From JAEMQF01 sp963775015 (GTDB lineage Bacteria > Pseudomonadota > Gammaproteobacteria > Burkholderiales > Burkholderiaceae_C), in the NCBI GenBank assembly GCA_963775015.1, contig CAVZHI010000017.1, positions 1 through 64,000 of the forward strand: a stretch of 64,000 nucleotides of DNA. Direction: 5' to 3'. This document shows positions 52,365 to 61,392 of the stretch, in pieces. The translations under genes and the position numbers were made by a program. The notes under the pieces are model-generated. The model was not told where the DNA came from. It was given only the letters and a program-made list of their open reading frames with translations, and did no database searches. Each line of letters starts with the position of its first letter. The first letter of the stretch is position 1.

Positions 52365-52411
52365 GCGCCGATTGTCGCGCGACGCCGCGGACGGCCGTGT
52401 GCCGGGCAAAT

Positions 52412-52427
52412 ATTCGTGCTTGCGAAT
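52412..52427. promoter_or_regulatory. ATTC-N8-GAAT operator between yeeE and arsR
   Basis: ATTCGTGCTTGCGAAT lies 34 bp before the arsR GTG and 48 bp before yeeE. It matches the ATTC-N8-GAAT form that I recall for SqrR/BigR-type persulfide-responsive repressors. It likely controls both genes. Confidence 0.65.
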
Positions 52428-52461
52428 AGAATCAAAGCCTTCGCATCGTGGGGGCCGCGCC

Positions 52462-52818
52462 GTGGAGCTGAAGAGCACGCAAGACCGGGTTTTCGACTCC
52501 GTCGCCGAGTTGTTCGCCGTGCTGTCGACGCCGATCCGGTTGAAGATCATCAGCGCCGTGTGCCAGGGAGAAAAAAGCGTCTCGCAACTGCTTTCCGAGA
52601 TCGACACGACGCAGCCGAACATGTCGCAGCACCTGAGCACGCTTTACCGCAGCGGCGTTCTGGCCAAGCGCCGCGACGGCACGCAGATGTTCTACCGGCT
52701 GCAAAGCGAGCGCGTCGCCACGCTCTGCCGCGCCGTGTGCACGCAGGTCGCGATCGAGCTCGAGGGCGAGGAAAAGGTCGAGCCGGCGCACCGCCTCGTT
52801 CCGGCGATGCACCGCTGA
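52462..52818 (+). CDS. ArsR-family repressor, SqrR/BigR-like
   Basis: A 118-residue winged-helix protein (TPIRLKIISAVCQGEKSVSQ, DTTQPNMSQHLSTLYRSGVL, KRRDGTQMFYRLQSERVATL CRAVC). One Cys in the second helix and another near the C-terminus match the pair that senses persulfides in SqrR, BigR and YgaV. Start is GTG at 52462. It is probably the regulator of yeeE and possibly of sox. Confidence 0.8.
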   Translation: MELKSTQDRVFDSVAELFAVLSTPIRLKIISAVCQGEKSVSQLLSEIDTTQPNMSQHLSTLYRSGVLAKRRDGTQMFYRLQSERVATLCRAVCTQVAIELEGEEKVEPAHRLVPAMHR

Positions 52819-52871
52819 GCGCGGCCTGCGCGCAACGCCTTCGCCGAGCGAACGCAACTGGCCCTCGCAGC

Positions 52872-53411
52872 GTGGTCTCGCGGCGCGACCTGATGGCAAT
52901 TCCCGCGTTGGCGGCGCTCGCTGCGCTTCGCGCCCCCGCGTTCGCGCAGGCGCCGCGCCAGGGTTCATCCGGCGGCGGCCGAACGGCGTTGCCCGCGCTC
53001 GGCGACGCCTATGCGTTGCCCGACGAAGTGCAGCTCCTCGACGGCACGCGCCAGCGCCCGGTGCGCGAGCCGCACAAGGTGCTCGTTCTCTACTGGTGGG
53101 CGAGCTGGTGCCCGTTCTGCGCGATTCAGGGCCCGCTGCTCGACAAGCTGTGGCGAACCCGACGCGACAGCGGCTTGCTGCAGATGCTCGGCCTGTCGAT
53201 CGACAACAAGCGCGACGACGCCATCGCTCACATGCGGGCCAAGGGCTACGCCTTTGCCTCGACCTGGGTCACGCCCGACATCGAACGCATCATGCCGCGC
53301 CCCAGAGGCCTGCCGGTGACGCTGGTGCTGGGCCGCGACGGCAAGGTGCTGATGGCTGAGGCGGGCCAGTTGTTTCCCGAAGACGTCGACGAAATCGCGC
53401 GTTTTTTGTAG
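52872..53411 (+). CDS. SoxW/TlpA-like thioredoxin
   Basis: A 179-residue exported protein with a Tat-like leader (VVSRRDLMAIPALAALAALR) and redox site YWWASWCPFCAIQGPLLDKL. SRPRGLPVT-like residues (PRPRGLPVTLVLGRDG) supply the cis-Pro. It would reduce periplasmic cysteines such as the SoxY Cys. GTG start chosen to include the leader. Confidence 0.8.
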   Translation: MVSRRDLMAIPALAALAALRAPAFAQAPRQGSSGGGRTALPALGDAYALPDEVQLLDGTRQRPVREPHKVLVLYWWASWCPFCAIQGPLLDKLWRTRRDSGLLQMLGLSIDNKRDDAIAHMRAKGYAFASTWVTPDIERIMPRPRGLPVTLVLGRDGKVLMAEAGQLFPEDVDEIARFL

Positions 53412-53591
53412 TGCAGAACGCGCGGCGCCTGAGGGTGATCGCGACGCGGCGCGCCCCGCGGTCACGTGAACCCCCGGGTCCGGGCGGGCGCGCCATCACC
53501 CCCGCGCTGCGACAATCAGCCGGGCTTGCCGCCGGTGCTCCCCGGTGTGGGCAAGCGCCTTGATTGCTGCGGAGCCATGTAGAGGAACACC

Positions 53592-54686
53592 ATGCTGAAA
53601 AACCTCACCCGCCTCGGCTGCGTGCTGGGTGCGATCTTCGCCGTCATGACAGCCTTGCCCGTGCAGGCGCAATCCCGGCCCGGCCCGCCGCTCAAAGTCG
53701 GCTTCGTCTATGTGAGCCCGGTCGGCGAAGCGGGTTGGACTTATCAACACGACCAGGGCCGGCGCGAGATGGAACGCGCCCTGGGGCCGCGCGTGCAGAC
53801 GACGGTCGTCGAATCGGTCGCCGAAGGGGCAGACGCCGAACGCGTGTTGCGCGACCTCGCTGCGCAAGGGCACGGCCTGATCTTTGCCACGAGCTTCGGC
53901 TACCTCGAGCCGGCGCTGCGCGTCGCCGCCGAGTACCCGAATGTTCGCTTCGAGCATGTCGGCGGCTACCGTACCGCGATCAACCTCAACACCTACGACG
54001 CGCGCTACTACGAAGCGCGTTACCTCGCCGGGTTGCTCGCCGGCAAGAGCAGCAAGCGCGGTGTCGTCGGTTATGTCGCGGGCTTCCCGGTGCCCGAGGT
54101 GGTGCAGGGGATCAATGCGTTTGCGATCGGCCTGCGCGAAGCGAACCCGAAGGCCGAACTGCGCGTGCTCTGGCTCAACACCTGGTTCGACCCGGCGCGC
54201 GAGCGTGAAGCCGCGCTGACGCTGATCAACCAGGGCGCCGACGTGCTGACGAATCACAGCGCCTCGGCCGCCGTCGCGTCCGCGGCGCAGGACCGGCGCG
54301 TCATGTTCATCGGCTATCAGAGCGACATGCGAAAGTTCGCTCCCGACGCGCAACTCGGCGCCGTGACGCAGCATTGGGGCGGCTACTACACCGCGGTGGC
54401 GCAGGCGGTTCTGGACGGCACCTACCGGCCCCAGCCGGTCTGGGCCGGGATGAAAAACGGCATGGTGCAGTTGAGCGCCTTGCGCGCGAATCTGCCGCCC
54501 GCTGTGCGCAGCCTGATCGAGGCACGCCGCAAGGGGATTGAAGCGGGCCGCTTCGCGCCGTTCACTGCGCCGCTCGTCGACAACCAGGGTCGCACGCGGC
54601 TCGCCCAAGGCACCCTGGACGACGCGCAGATTGCGGCAATGGACTGGTTCGTGCAGGGCGTGATCGGCACGCTGCCCAAGCCGTAG
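53592..54686 (+). CDS. BMP family ABC transporter substrate-binding protein
   Basis: A 364-residue periplasmic protein. Signal peptide, then KVGFVYVSPVGEAGWTYQHD, LIFATSFGYLEPALRVAAEY, SKRGVVGYVAGFPVPEVVQG and HSASAAVASAAQDRRVMFIG. This is the PnrA/BMP (basic membrane protein) fold that binds nucleosides or related molecules. No permease is adjacent in the window. AGGAACACC precedes the ATG. Confidence 0.88.
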   Translation: MLKNLTRLGCVLGAIFAVMTALPVQAQSRPGPPLKVGFVYVSPVGEAGWTYQHDQGRREMERALGPRVQTTVVESVAEGADAERVLRDLAAQGHGLIFATSFGYLEPALRVAAEYPNVRFEHVGGYRTAINLNTYDARYYEARYLAGLLAGKSSKRGVVGYVAGFPVPEVVQGINAFAIGLREANPKAELRVLWLNTWFDPAREREAALTLINQGADVLTNHSASAAVASAAQDRRVMFIGYQSDMRKFAPDAQLGAVTQHWGGYYTAVAQAVLDGTYRPQPVWAGMKNGMVQLSALRANLPPAVRSLIEARRKGIEAGRFAPFTAPLVDNQGRTRLAQGTLDDAQIAAMDWFVQGVIGTLPKP

Positions 54687-54728
54687 CGGAACGCCCGCGA
54701 CGCACTGGCGGCGCAGTCCGGATCTGTG

Positions 54729-55217
54729 TCAGGACGCCGCGAAGCGCAGCTTCAACTGCGGCAGCAGGCCGCCGTCGTCGATCTGGTCGAGCAGGAATTC
54801 CGGGATCGGCAGGCACTGCAGCGTTTCGTTCGGCGGGAACGCGTTCAAACGCGTCACGCGAGCGGCTCGCGAGTCGATCTCGATCGGCTCGCCGTCTTCG
54901 ATCAGGTGCGCTTGCGTGCAGGTGAGGAGCAGCAGACCGACGTTGAACGCGTTGCGGTAGTACAGGCCGGCGAACGACGGCGCGATCACCGCCGCGATCC
55001 CCAGGTGCACGAGCACCGAAGCGGCCTCTTCGCGCGACGAGCCGACGCCGAAGTTCGCTCCTGCGACGATCACGTCGCCGCGTTCGACCTTGTTTGCAAA
55101 TCCGGGCCGCAGCAATTCGAGGCAGTGGCGCGCCGTGACCTCGATGTCGAAGTTCAGTGTCGATCCCGGCGCGAGCTGATCGGTGTTGATGTCGGCGGGC
55201 AGTTTCCAGACCCTCAC
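54729..55217 (-). CDS. 3-isopropylmalate dehydratase small subunit-like
   Basis: A 162-residue protein of the LeuD fold (VRVWKLPADINTDQLAPGST, VAGANFGVGSSREEAASVLV, APSFAGLYYRNAFNVGLLLL). The GTG start overlaps the stop of the large-subunit gene. With it, it dehydrates a hydroxyacid such as isopropylmalate; homoaconitate or dimethylmalate are alternatives since the pair stands apart from other leu genes. Confidence 0.82.
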   Translation of the reverse strand: MRVWKLPADINTDQLAPGSTLNFDIEVTARHCLELLRPGFANKVERGDVIVAGANFGVGSSREEAASVLVHLGIAAVIAPSFAGLYYRNAFNVGLLLLTCTQAHLIEDGEPIEIDSRAARVTRLNAFPPNETLQCLPIPEFLLDQIDDGGLLPQLKLRFAAS

Positions 55218-56527
55218 GTCAACACCTCGCGCGCGTCGCAGATCACGCCGCGCAGCGCCGAGGCGGCGACGGTGTACGGCGAGGCGAGGAAAACGCGCGA
55301 ATTGTTCGAGCCCAGGCGTCCCTTGAAATTGCGTGCCGTCGCCGAGATCACCGTGCTGCCCTCGGGAATCGCCTGGCCGTTTCCGGCGCAGGCGCCGCAC
55401 GTGCTGGGCAATACGGTCGCTCCGGCTTCGACGAGGCGGCGCATGATGCCGTCGCGTTCGGCGAGGCGCCGGTCGCGCTCGCTCGCCGGGGCGATGAGCA
55501 GCTTCACATGCGGCGCGATGCGAAAACCCGCGAGCACCTGCGCCGCAGCGCGCAAATCGTCGAACTTCGCGCCCGTGCAGGCGCCGATGTAGGCGACGTC
55601 GATTCGTGTCGGCTCGAGGTCGTCGACCGGGCGCACGTTCGCCGGGCTTCCCGGCAGCGCGACCTGCGGCGCGAGTGTCGAAGCGTCGAAGTGGTTGAAC
55701 GTGCCGGTGGCGTCTTCGTCGCTCGCCCAGCGGTCGACTTCGATGTCCTGCTTGCCGCTCGTGGCGAGCCAGGCGTGGGTCGTCAGGTCCGGGGCCACGA
55801 GTCCGGTCTGCGCGCCGAGTTCGGCGCTCATGTTGCACAGCGTCATGCGCTCGGGCATGCTCAGCGCCTGCACCGCCTCGCCGCAATATTCGATCGCGCC
55901 GTACTGCGCCCCGTTCAGGCCGAAGCGGCCGAGCATCGCCAGCGCCATGTCTTTCGCGCTCACGCCCAGGCCCAAGCGCCCGCTCCAGCGCATGAAGATC
56001 GTGTGCGGCACGGTGAGCCAAATCTCGCCGGTGGTCACGACGCCCAGCATGTCGGTCGCGCCGACGCCGAACATGTAGGCGCCGAACGCGCCGCCGGTGG
56101 CCGAGTGCGAATCTCCGCCGACACAAAACATTCCGGGCCGGATGTGCCCCTGTTGCGGCAGAACGACATGGCTGATGCCGATCGAGTCGTAGACATGCGG
56201 CAACTCGAGGTCCGCGGCCCAGTCGCGCGCCAGGCGCACGATGCGCCGCGACTCCTCATTCGCTTCGGGAACATGGTGGTCGATGACGAGCACGACCTTG
56301 TTCTTGTCCCACAGCGTCGCGCCGAGTTCCTTCAGGCGTGGCGCGAGGCGGCGCGGCCCGCTCGAGTCGTGGAACATCGCCAGGTCGACCTTGCACGTGA
56401 CGATCTCGCCCGGCGTGACGCGCTCGCGCCCGGCGGCTCGCGCGACCAGTTTCTGCGCCAGCGTGCTGGGGGTGGTTCGGCGGGAACGCTGGCGGCGTTC
56501 GGTGGTCGGCAACTGGGCGCTGAGCAT
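55214..56527 (-). CDS. 3-isopropylmalate dehydratase large subunit-like
   Basis: A 437-residue aconitase-family protein. [4Fe-4S] cysteines appear in YIGACTGAKFDDLRAA and LPSTCGACAGNGQAIPEGST, with FCVGGDSHSATGGAFGAYMF at the active site. The length of about 420-440 residues fits the LeuC2/DmdA group. It is divergent from no gene nearby; the upstream gap is 150 bp. Confidence 0.85.
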   Translation of the reverse strand: MLSAQLPTTERRQRSRRTTPSTLAQKLVARAAGRERVTPGEIVTCKVDLAMFHDSSGPRRLAPRLKELGATLWDKNKVVLVIDHHVPEANEESRRIVRLARDWAADLELPHVYDSIGISHVVLPQQGHIRPGMFCVGGDSHSATGGAFGAYMFGVGATDMLGVVTTGEIWLTVPHTIFMRWSGRLGLGVSAKDMALAMLGRFGLNGAQYGAIEYCGEAVQALSMPERMTLCNMSAELGAQTGLVAPDLTTHAWLATSGKQDIEVDRWASDEDATGTFNHFDASTLAPQVALPGSPANVRPVDDLEPTRIDVAYIGACTGAKFDDLRAAAQVLAGFRIAPHVKLLIAPASERDRRLAERDGIMRRLVEAGATVLPSTCGACAGNGQAIPEGSTVISATARNFKGRLGSNNSRVFLASPYTVAASALRGVICDAREVLT

Positions 56528-56674
56528 GGGCCGCGAGAGTGAAGGGTTTGTAGCGACTTGTCAAGACACCACAGGAGGTGTAGGCGTGTTCCGCGCAGGA
56601 GCGCGTGGGACCCCCGCGTCCATGGGGAACACCCCGCCGGCTGCGCAAGTCAGCGTTGCAGCGCCCAGCGCATC

Positions 56675-57490
56675 TCAGCGCTTGAGCGCCTTGTACTTTT
56701 GCAAGTAGTGTCCGGCGCGCGCCTCGTCTTGCTTGAGGCGGTACAGCTGTTCGAGTTCTTCGAACACATACGGGTCGGGGTCGCCCGCGGCGTCGCCCTC
56801 GCGTTCCAGGCGCAACTGGATGTCGAGCGCGGCGTCGACACGGCCGAGCGCGCGCAGCGTCCACGCGACCATCCAGTAAGCGACGCGTGTCGCCGCGGCG
56901 TTCGCCCCCGCTTCGCGAACCACGACCGCGCGCTGGAACTCGGCGAGCGCCTCGTCGAAGCGGCCGAGCTGGTGCAAGGCGTAGCCGATGTTGTTGCGGA
57001 TCGACGCCTCCCATTGGCGAGCCGCAGGCTGGGTCGACGCCAACACCACGGCGAGCGCCTCGCGCCCCCAGCGCAGCTGGTCCGCCGGCGCGGTGTCGAC
57101 GAACGCCAGCATGTGCAGCGCGTCGATCGCGAGCGGATCGAGCTGCTGCGCCTTCGCCAGCTGAAACGCGCGCTCGTAGGCGCTGCGCGCGTTCTGCAGC
57201 GCCTCGGGAGTCTGGCTGGCTTGCGGATGCGTCGCCGAGGCGAAGCTGCGGCCCCACTCGAGCGCGTGTCGCACCTGCGCTTCGGCGCTTGCCGTCGCGA
57301 GCTCGGGTTCGACGCGCTGCAGGATGCTGCGCGCCTTCGCGAAGTCGCGCCGCAGGCCGTGGCTGCGCGCGATCTGCGTCTGCAGGATCAGCGCCTCGTC
57401 GCGGGTCGCGTTCGCCAACGCCGCTTCGAAGCGCTGTTCGCTCTGCGCCGGGTTCTTGAAGTCCCAGAGGGCGTCGAGGTCGATGGCCAT
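56675..57490 (-). CDS. tetratricopeptide repeat protein
   Basis: A 271-residue all-helical protein starting MAIDLDALWDFKNPAQSEQR. TPR-type helices include WEASIRNNIGYALHQLGRFD then EALAEFQRAVVVREAG, and AYWMVAWTLRALGRVDAALD. The C-terminus ends DPDPYVFEELEQLYRLKQDE. No enzyme domain. It is divergent from the Bug gene; an upstream in-frame ATG gives a longer version lacking similarity. Confidence 0.75.
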   Translation of the reverse strand: MAIDLDALWDFKNPAQSEQRFEAALANATRDEALILQTQIARSHGLRRDFAKARSILQRVEPELATASAEAQVRHALEWGRSFASATHPQASQTPEALQNARSAYERAFQLAKAQQLDPLAIDALHMLAFVDTAPADQLRWGREALAVVLASTQPAARQWEASIRNNIGYALHQLGRFDEALAEFQRAVVVREAGANAAATRVAYWMVAWTLRALGRVDAALDIQLRLEREGDAAGDPDPYVFEELEQLYRLKQDEARAGHYLQKYKALKR

Positions 57491-57629
57491 GGCGGGTGTG
57501 CAAAGGTTGAAGAAGGCTGCAGCGAGGGCGCGGCGGAACCTGGCAAACCGCGCTGCGCGCAAGGTGGAGCGGGCGGCGACTTGCAGAGTCGTCACAATCG
57601 CGATTCGGACAGACTTCGAGGGGGTGTCG

Positions 57630-58602
57630 ATGAAGCGTCGTGGGTTGTTGGGCACCGTGGCATCACTCGGGTGGCTTCCTTTCCTCGCGCGAGCGCAGGC
57701 GGCCTATCCGTCGCGGCCGATCCGCTACATCGTACCGGTGGCCGCAGGCGGCGGCAACGACTTCATCGGCCGCACCGTCACGGAGCGTTGGGCGCGCCAG
57801 CTCGGCGCCAATTTTGTCGTCGAGAACATCGGCGGCGGTGGCGGCGCGATCGCGTCGATGACGGTCGCCAAGGCGGCACCCGACGGGTACACGTTGATGC
57901 AGGGTTATGTCGCGACGCACGCGACGAGCCCGGCGACGCGCAAGCTGGGCTACGACCCGATCAAGGACTTCACCGCGATCGGCATGATCGGCGGCACGCC
58001 CAACGTGCTCGTCGTTCCGGCGGAGCTGCCGGTCGCGGACCTGAAGCAATTCATCGCCCATGTGCGTGCGAACCCGGGCAAGCTGAACTACGGCTCGGCG
58101 GGTATCGGCTCGCTGACGCACATGACGATGGAGCTGTTCAAGCAGGCGATCGACGGCTTCGTCGTGCACGTGCCGTACCGCGGCATCGCGCCCGCGTTCA
58201 ACGATCTGCTCGGCGGCCAGACGCAGGCCATGTTCCCCGGCCTCGCAGCGGCGATGCCGCACATCCGCTCCGGCCGGGTGCGGCCGCTGGCCGTGACCGG
58301 CGCGGCGCGGCACCCCCTGTTCAAGGACCTGCCGACGCTCATCGAGTCGGGCTTCAAGGGCTTCGACGCCGTGCAGTGGTACGGCGCCGTCGGCCCTGCA
58401 GGAATGGCGGCCGACGTCGTGAAACTGCTCAACGACGCGCTGAACAAGACGCTCGCCGGCGCCGACATGACCGAGAAGCTGAGCTCCGAGGCCGTCGAGC
58501 CGATGCCGATGAGCCCCGCGGAATTTGCCGCAATACATTCGTCTCGACCTGGCGCGTTGGACGCGCCTGGCGCTGGAGCGAAAGATCCAGATCGAGGGTT
58601 GA
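57630..58602 (+). CDS. Bug/TctC tripartite tricarboxylate binding protein, one frameshift
   Basis: A full-length periplasmic receptor: signal MKRRGLLGTVASLGWLPFLA, YPSRPIRYIVPVAAGGGNDF, VENIGGGGGAIASMTVAKAA, GKLNYGSAGIGSLTHMTMEL, VPYRGIAPAFNDLLGGQTQA. Near 58533 an extra A moves the C-terminus (YIRLDLARWTRLALERKIQI EG) into another frame, ending at 58602. It binds carboxylates for TctAB, which are not in the window. Length 3n+1. Confidence 0.85.
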
Positions 58603-58615
58603 GGTCTGCAGCCGC

Positions 58616-58738
58616 CTACGAAGTTGCCGTGGACCCGCCGCGCCGGTATTCGCTCGGGGGAAACCCGGTCTCGCTGCGAAACGCGGTGCTGAAGTGGGAG
58701 TGGCTCGCAAAACCGAGTTGCAATGCGATGTCGCTAGC
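58616..58738 (-). pseudogene. C-terminal HTH remnant of an AraC regulator
   Basis: About 40 residues (ASDIALQLGFASHSHFSTAF, RSETGFPPSEYRRGG) are the second helix-turn-helix of AraC/XylS regulators. The rest of the gene is missing; the opposite-strand TPR fragment begins at the junction. Confidence 0.6.
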
Positions 58739-59035
58739 CAGCTGGGGCGAACCCTGTTCGAAACCACGCAGAGCCCGGAGGTCGGTGAAGGATACGCCAT
58801 GGCGCTCGCGGAGACTGGCCACTTCGAAGCCGCAGCGAAGTTGCAGAGCGACGCGCTCGCTTCGCTGCAGAAGATGCAGCGGCCGCACGCCGTGGCGCTG
58901 GCGCAGCGCAACCTCGTGCTGTACCGCCTTGGCCAACCGGCGCGCGAGCCCTGGAGTGCGCTGGACGTCGTCTTTCAACCACGCAGCCCGGCGGTGAGCC
59001 GGACTCAAGAAGCGCCGGCAAAGAAGCCGGGATGA
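58735..59035 (+). pseudogene. C-terminal remnant of a TPR-containing protein
   Basis: TQSPEVGEGYAMALAETGHF, LQSDALASLQKMQRPHAVAL and AREPWSALDVVFQPRSPAVS resemble the end of a large tetratricopeptide protein. There is no start; it abuts the AraC fragment. Confidence 0.5.
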
Positions 59036-59221
59036 ACCGGCGTTGCCGCCGCGTGCGGAATATTCTCAGGCCGCACGGCGTATAGCCTTTGGGCCGTGAT
59101 TCGCGGTACATCGGGGAAGTCCGCAGTGGCGCGAAGTCGCGCATGTATGGTCTGATCTGAGGCAGGCCTGCCGGTGGGTATTGAACACGGCGGGAGTGAC
59201 TCCCAATTCAAGGAGACAAGG

Positions 59222-59914
59222 ATGAAGCGTACGAGGCGGTGGATCTGTCAGGCGTTGAGCGCCGGTGTCGCGGTGACTGTCGTGGCGTGCGCCTCGGCGC
59301 CAGGCGGCGGCGGCGGGGCAGGCGGGGCGATGAGTTTCTTCGTCACCAGCACCGGCGCGGGCAAGGGCGCGGATTTGGGCGGCCTGGCCGGCGCGGACCA
59401 GCATTGCCAGACGCTCGCTGCGACGGCGGGGGCCGGCACCAAGACCTGGCGCGCTTATCTCAGCGCGCAGGGCAAGGACGGCGCCGCGACGGTGAACGCG
59501 CGCGACCGCATCGGCAAGGGGCCGTGGTACAGCGCCAAGGGCGAGCTGGTGGCGCGCGACGTCGAGCAACTGCACGGCGCGGGCAACAACGTGACGAAGC
59601 AGACCGCGCTGAGCGAAAAAGGCCAAGTCATCTCGGGTCGCGGGGATACGCCGAACCGGCACGACATCCTCACGGGCTCACGCGTCGACGGCACGGCGTA
59701 CGCCCCCGGCGACCCGGACATGACGTGCGGCAACTGGACGCGCAGTGGCGCCGAAGGCGTGGCCGTCGTCGGTCACCACGACCGCGACGGCCCGACCAAG
59801 GACCCCTGGGCAACGTCGTGGAACTCGTCACACCAGTCGCGTGGCGGGTGCAGCCAGGCGGCGCTGAGAGGCACCGGCGGCGACGGCTTGCTCTACTGCT
59901 TCGCGGCGAACTGA
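59222..59914 (+). CDS. lectin-like exported lipoprotein
   Basis: A 230-residue protein with a lipobox (VAVTVVACAS). A C-terminal domain of the endostatin/C-type-lectin style follows: MSFFVTSTGAGKGADLGGLA, GADQHCQTLAATAGAGTKTW, AYLSAQ, then DPDMTCGNWT, SWNSSHQSRGGCSQAAL and LLYCFAAN. The spaced cysteines should form disulfides. Such proteins are often annotated as lectins; ligand unknown. AAGGAG precedes the ATG at 59222. Confidence 0.75.
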   Translation: MKRTRRWICQALSAGVAVTVVACASAPGGGGGAGGAMSFFVTSTGAGKGADLGGLAGADQHCQTLAATAGAGTKTWRAYLSAQGKDGAATVNARDRIGKGPWYSAKGELVARDVEQLHGAGNNVTKQTALSEKGQVISGRGDTPNRHDILTGSRVDGTAYAPGDPDMTCGNWTRSGAEGVAVVGHHDRDGPTKDPWATSWNSSHQSRGGCSQAALRGTGGDGLLYCFAAN

Positions 59915-59994
59915 AAGGGCGGGTGCCCGCCCGAAAGTTGGTCGGGCGGTCGACGCGGCGGCCGCGGGTTCTGCACGGCGCCGCGGCGCGTGCC

Positions 59995-61287
59995 CTATCG
60001 AAGGTTGCCCGTATGCCCGAGCGAATAGCGCCCGGGCTGCGGCCACACGGTCAGGCCATGCGGCTCGCGCCCGGCCTTGATTTTGTCCACGCCGCCGCTG
60101 CGCGTGTCGATGCGGTACACGACGTCGTCATAACGCCCTGAGAGCCAGAGGAAGCGGCCGTCGGCGCTGATGTTGCCCATGTCGGGGCTGCCACCGCCGG
60201 GGATGGGCCAGGTTTGCAGCACCTTGCCGGTCGCGAAATCGATCACCGACACGCTGCCCGGGCCGCGCGGTTTGCCCTGCACGATGTTGCTGCCGCGGTT
60301 CGCAACGAAGAGTTGCTTGCCGTCGCGGCTCGGGTACAGGCCGTGCGCGCCCACGCCGGTGGCGACAAAGCCGATCTGCTGGAACGACTCGCCGTCGACG
60401 ACGTGCACGCCGTCGGCCATCATGTCGGCGACGTAGAACAGCTTGCCGTCGGGCGAGATGCGCACGTCCTGCGGCATTCCCGGCGTGGTGCAGATTTCGG
60501 CGCCGAGTTGCGCCGGGTCGGGCACGAACTTGGGCTTCTTCCCCGGCTTGTCGATGATCGCGAGCGCGTCCGGTCGATTGAAGTACTGGGTGAGGCGGAT
60601 CGTGCCGAGCACGCGGCGATTCACGAGGTCGATTTTCGTCAGCGCGCCGCCGAACTCGCAGGTGAACAGTGCGTAGCGGCCGTCGATCGAGAAGTCGGCG
60701 TGGTTGATCCCGGGGCACTTCGGCGTCGCGATCGTGTACTCGAGTTTCATCGTGCGCGCGTCGCGGAAGTCCAGGCGCTTGTACGCTTCGGCGACGACGA
60801 TCGCGTATTTGCCGTCGGGCGACCAGTACATGTTGTACGGATCCGCGACCGGAATCGACTCGCCCGGCTTGCCCGTCGTCGGGTCGATCGGCGTCAGGCT
60901 GCCGTCGGTGCGGCCTTCGGCGTTGTTCGCGACCCAGAGCGTCTTCAGGTCCCACGACGGCACCACATGCTGCGGGTTGATGCCGACCTTGAAGGTGTCG
61001 ATCACTTTCAGCGCCGCCGGATCGATCACCGACACCGTGTTCGCCGAACGGTTCGGCACGTAGATCCGCTCGAGCGCGTTGCTCACTGCCGGGCTCATGC
61101 GGTCGGCGCCGGTTTCGCTGTAGAGGTTGACCGGATCGGGAACCGCAGGCATTCCGGGGACGGTGGCGATGGCAAGCGTGGTGCCCGCACCGGCCGGTGC
61201 GGCAGTTTGTGCGGCGACCCACCACGCCGTTGCGCCCAGGGCGCCGAACAGGCAGGACAGGGTGGCGATGGAGGTCTTCTTGCGCAT
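59995..61287 (-). CDS. YVTN-type beta-propeller secreted protein
   Basis: A 430-residue exported protein (MRKKTSIATLSCLFGALGAT) made of about seven beta-propeller blades: RIYVPNRSANTVSVIDPAAL, LKTLWVANNAEGRTDGSLTP, KLFYVADMMADGVHVVDGES, QLFVANRGSNIVQGK, FLWLSGRYDDVVYRIDTRSG. The YVTN repeats suggest a binding or surface role. No cofactor motif. Confidence 0.85.
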   Translation of the reverse strand: MRKKTSIATLSCLFGALGATAWWVAAQTAAPAGAGTTLAIATVPGMPAVPDPVNLYSETGADRMSPAVSNALERIYVPNRSANTVSVIDPAALKVIDTFKVGINPQHVVPSWDLKTLWVANNAEGRTDGSLTPIDPTTGKPGESIPVADPYNMYWSPDGKYAIVVAEAYKRLDFRDARTMKLEYTIATPKCPGINHADFSIDGRYALFTCEFGGALTKIDLVNRRVLGTIRLTQYFNRPDALAIIDKPGKKPKFVPDPAQLGAEICTTPGMPQDVRISPDGKLFYVADMMADGVHVVDGESFQQIGFVATGVGAHGLYPSRDGKQLFVANRGSNIVQGKPRGPGSVSVIDFATGKVLQTWPIPGGGSPDMGNISADGRFLWLSGRYDDVVYRIDTRSGGVDKIKAGREPHGLTVWPQPGRYSLGHTGNLR

Positions 61288-61392
61288 GGAATTCAGGGCG
61301 TCGGGGCGAAGCCGCGATTATCGGTGCCCGGCGGTCGGCGCCCGGCGCGTGGCAAGTGGCGCGGTTGCGGCATCTTGCCGCTGCAAACCGAT

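Noticed and set aside
56558..59035. An 825-codon plus-strand frame
   Set aside because: It runs opposite the TPR gene and out of frame through the Bug gene; only its last 100 codons look like a real (decayed) protein, reported separately.
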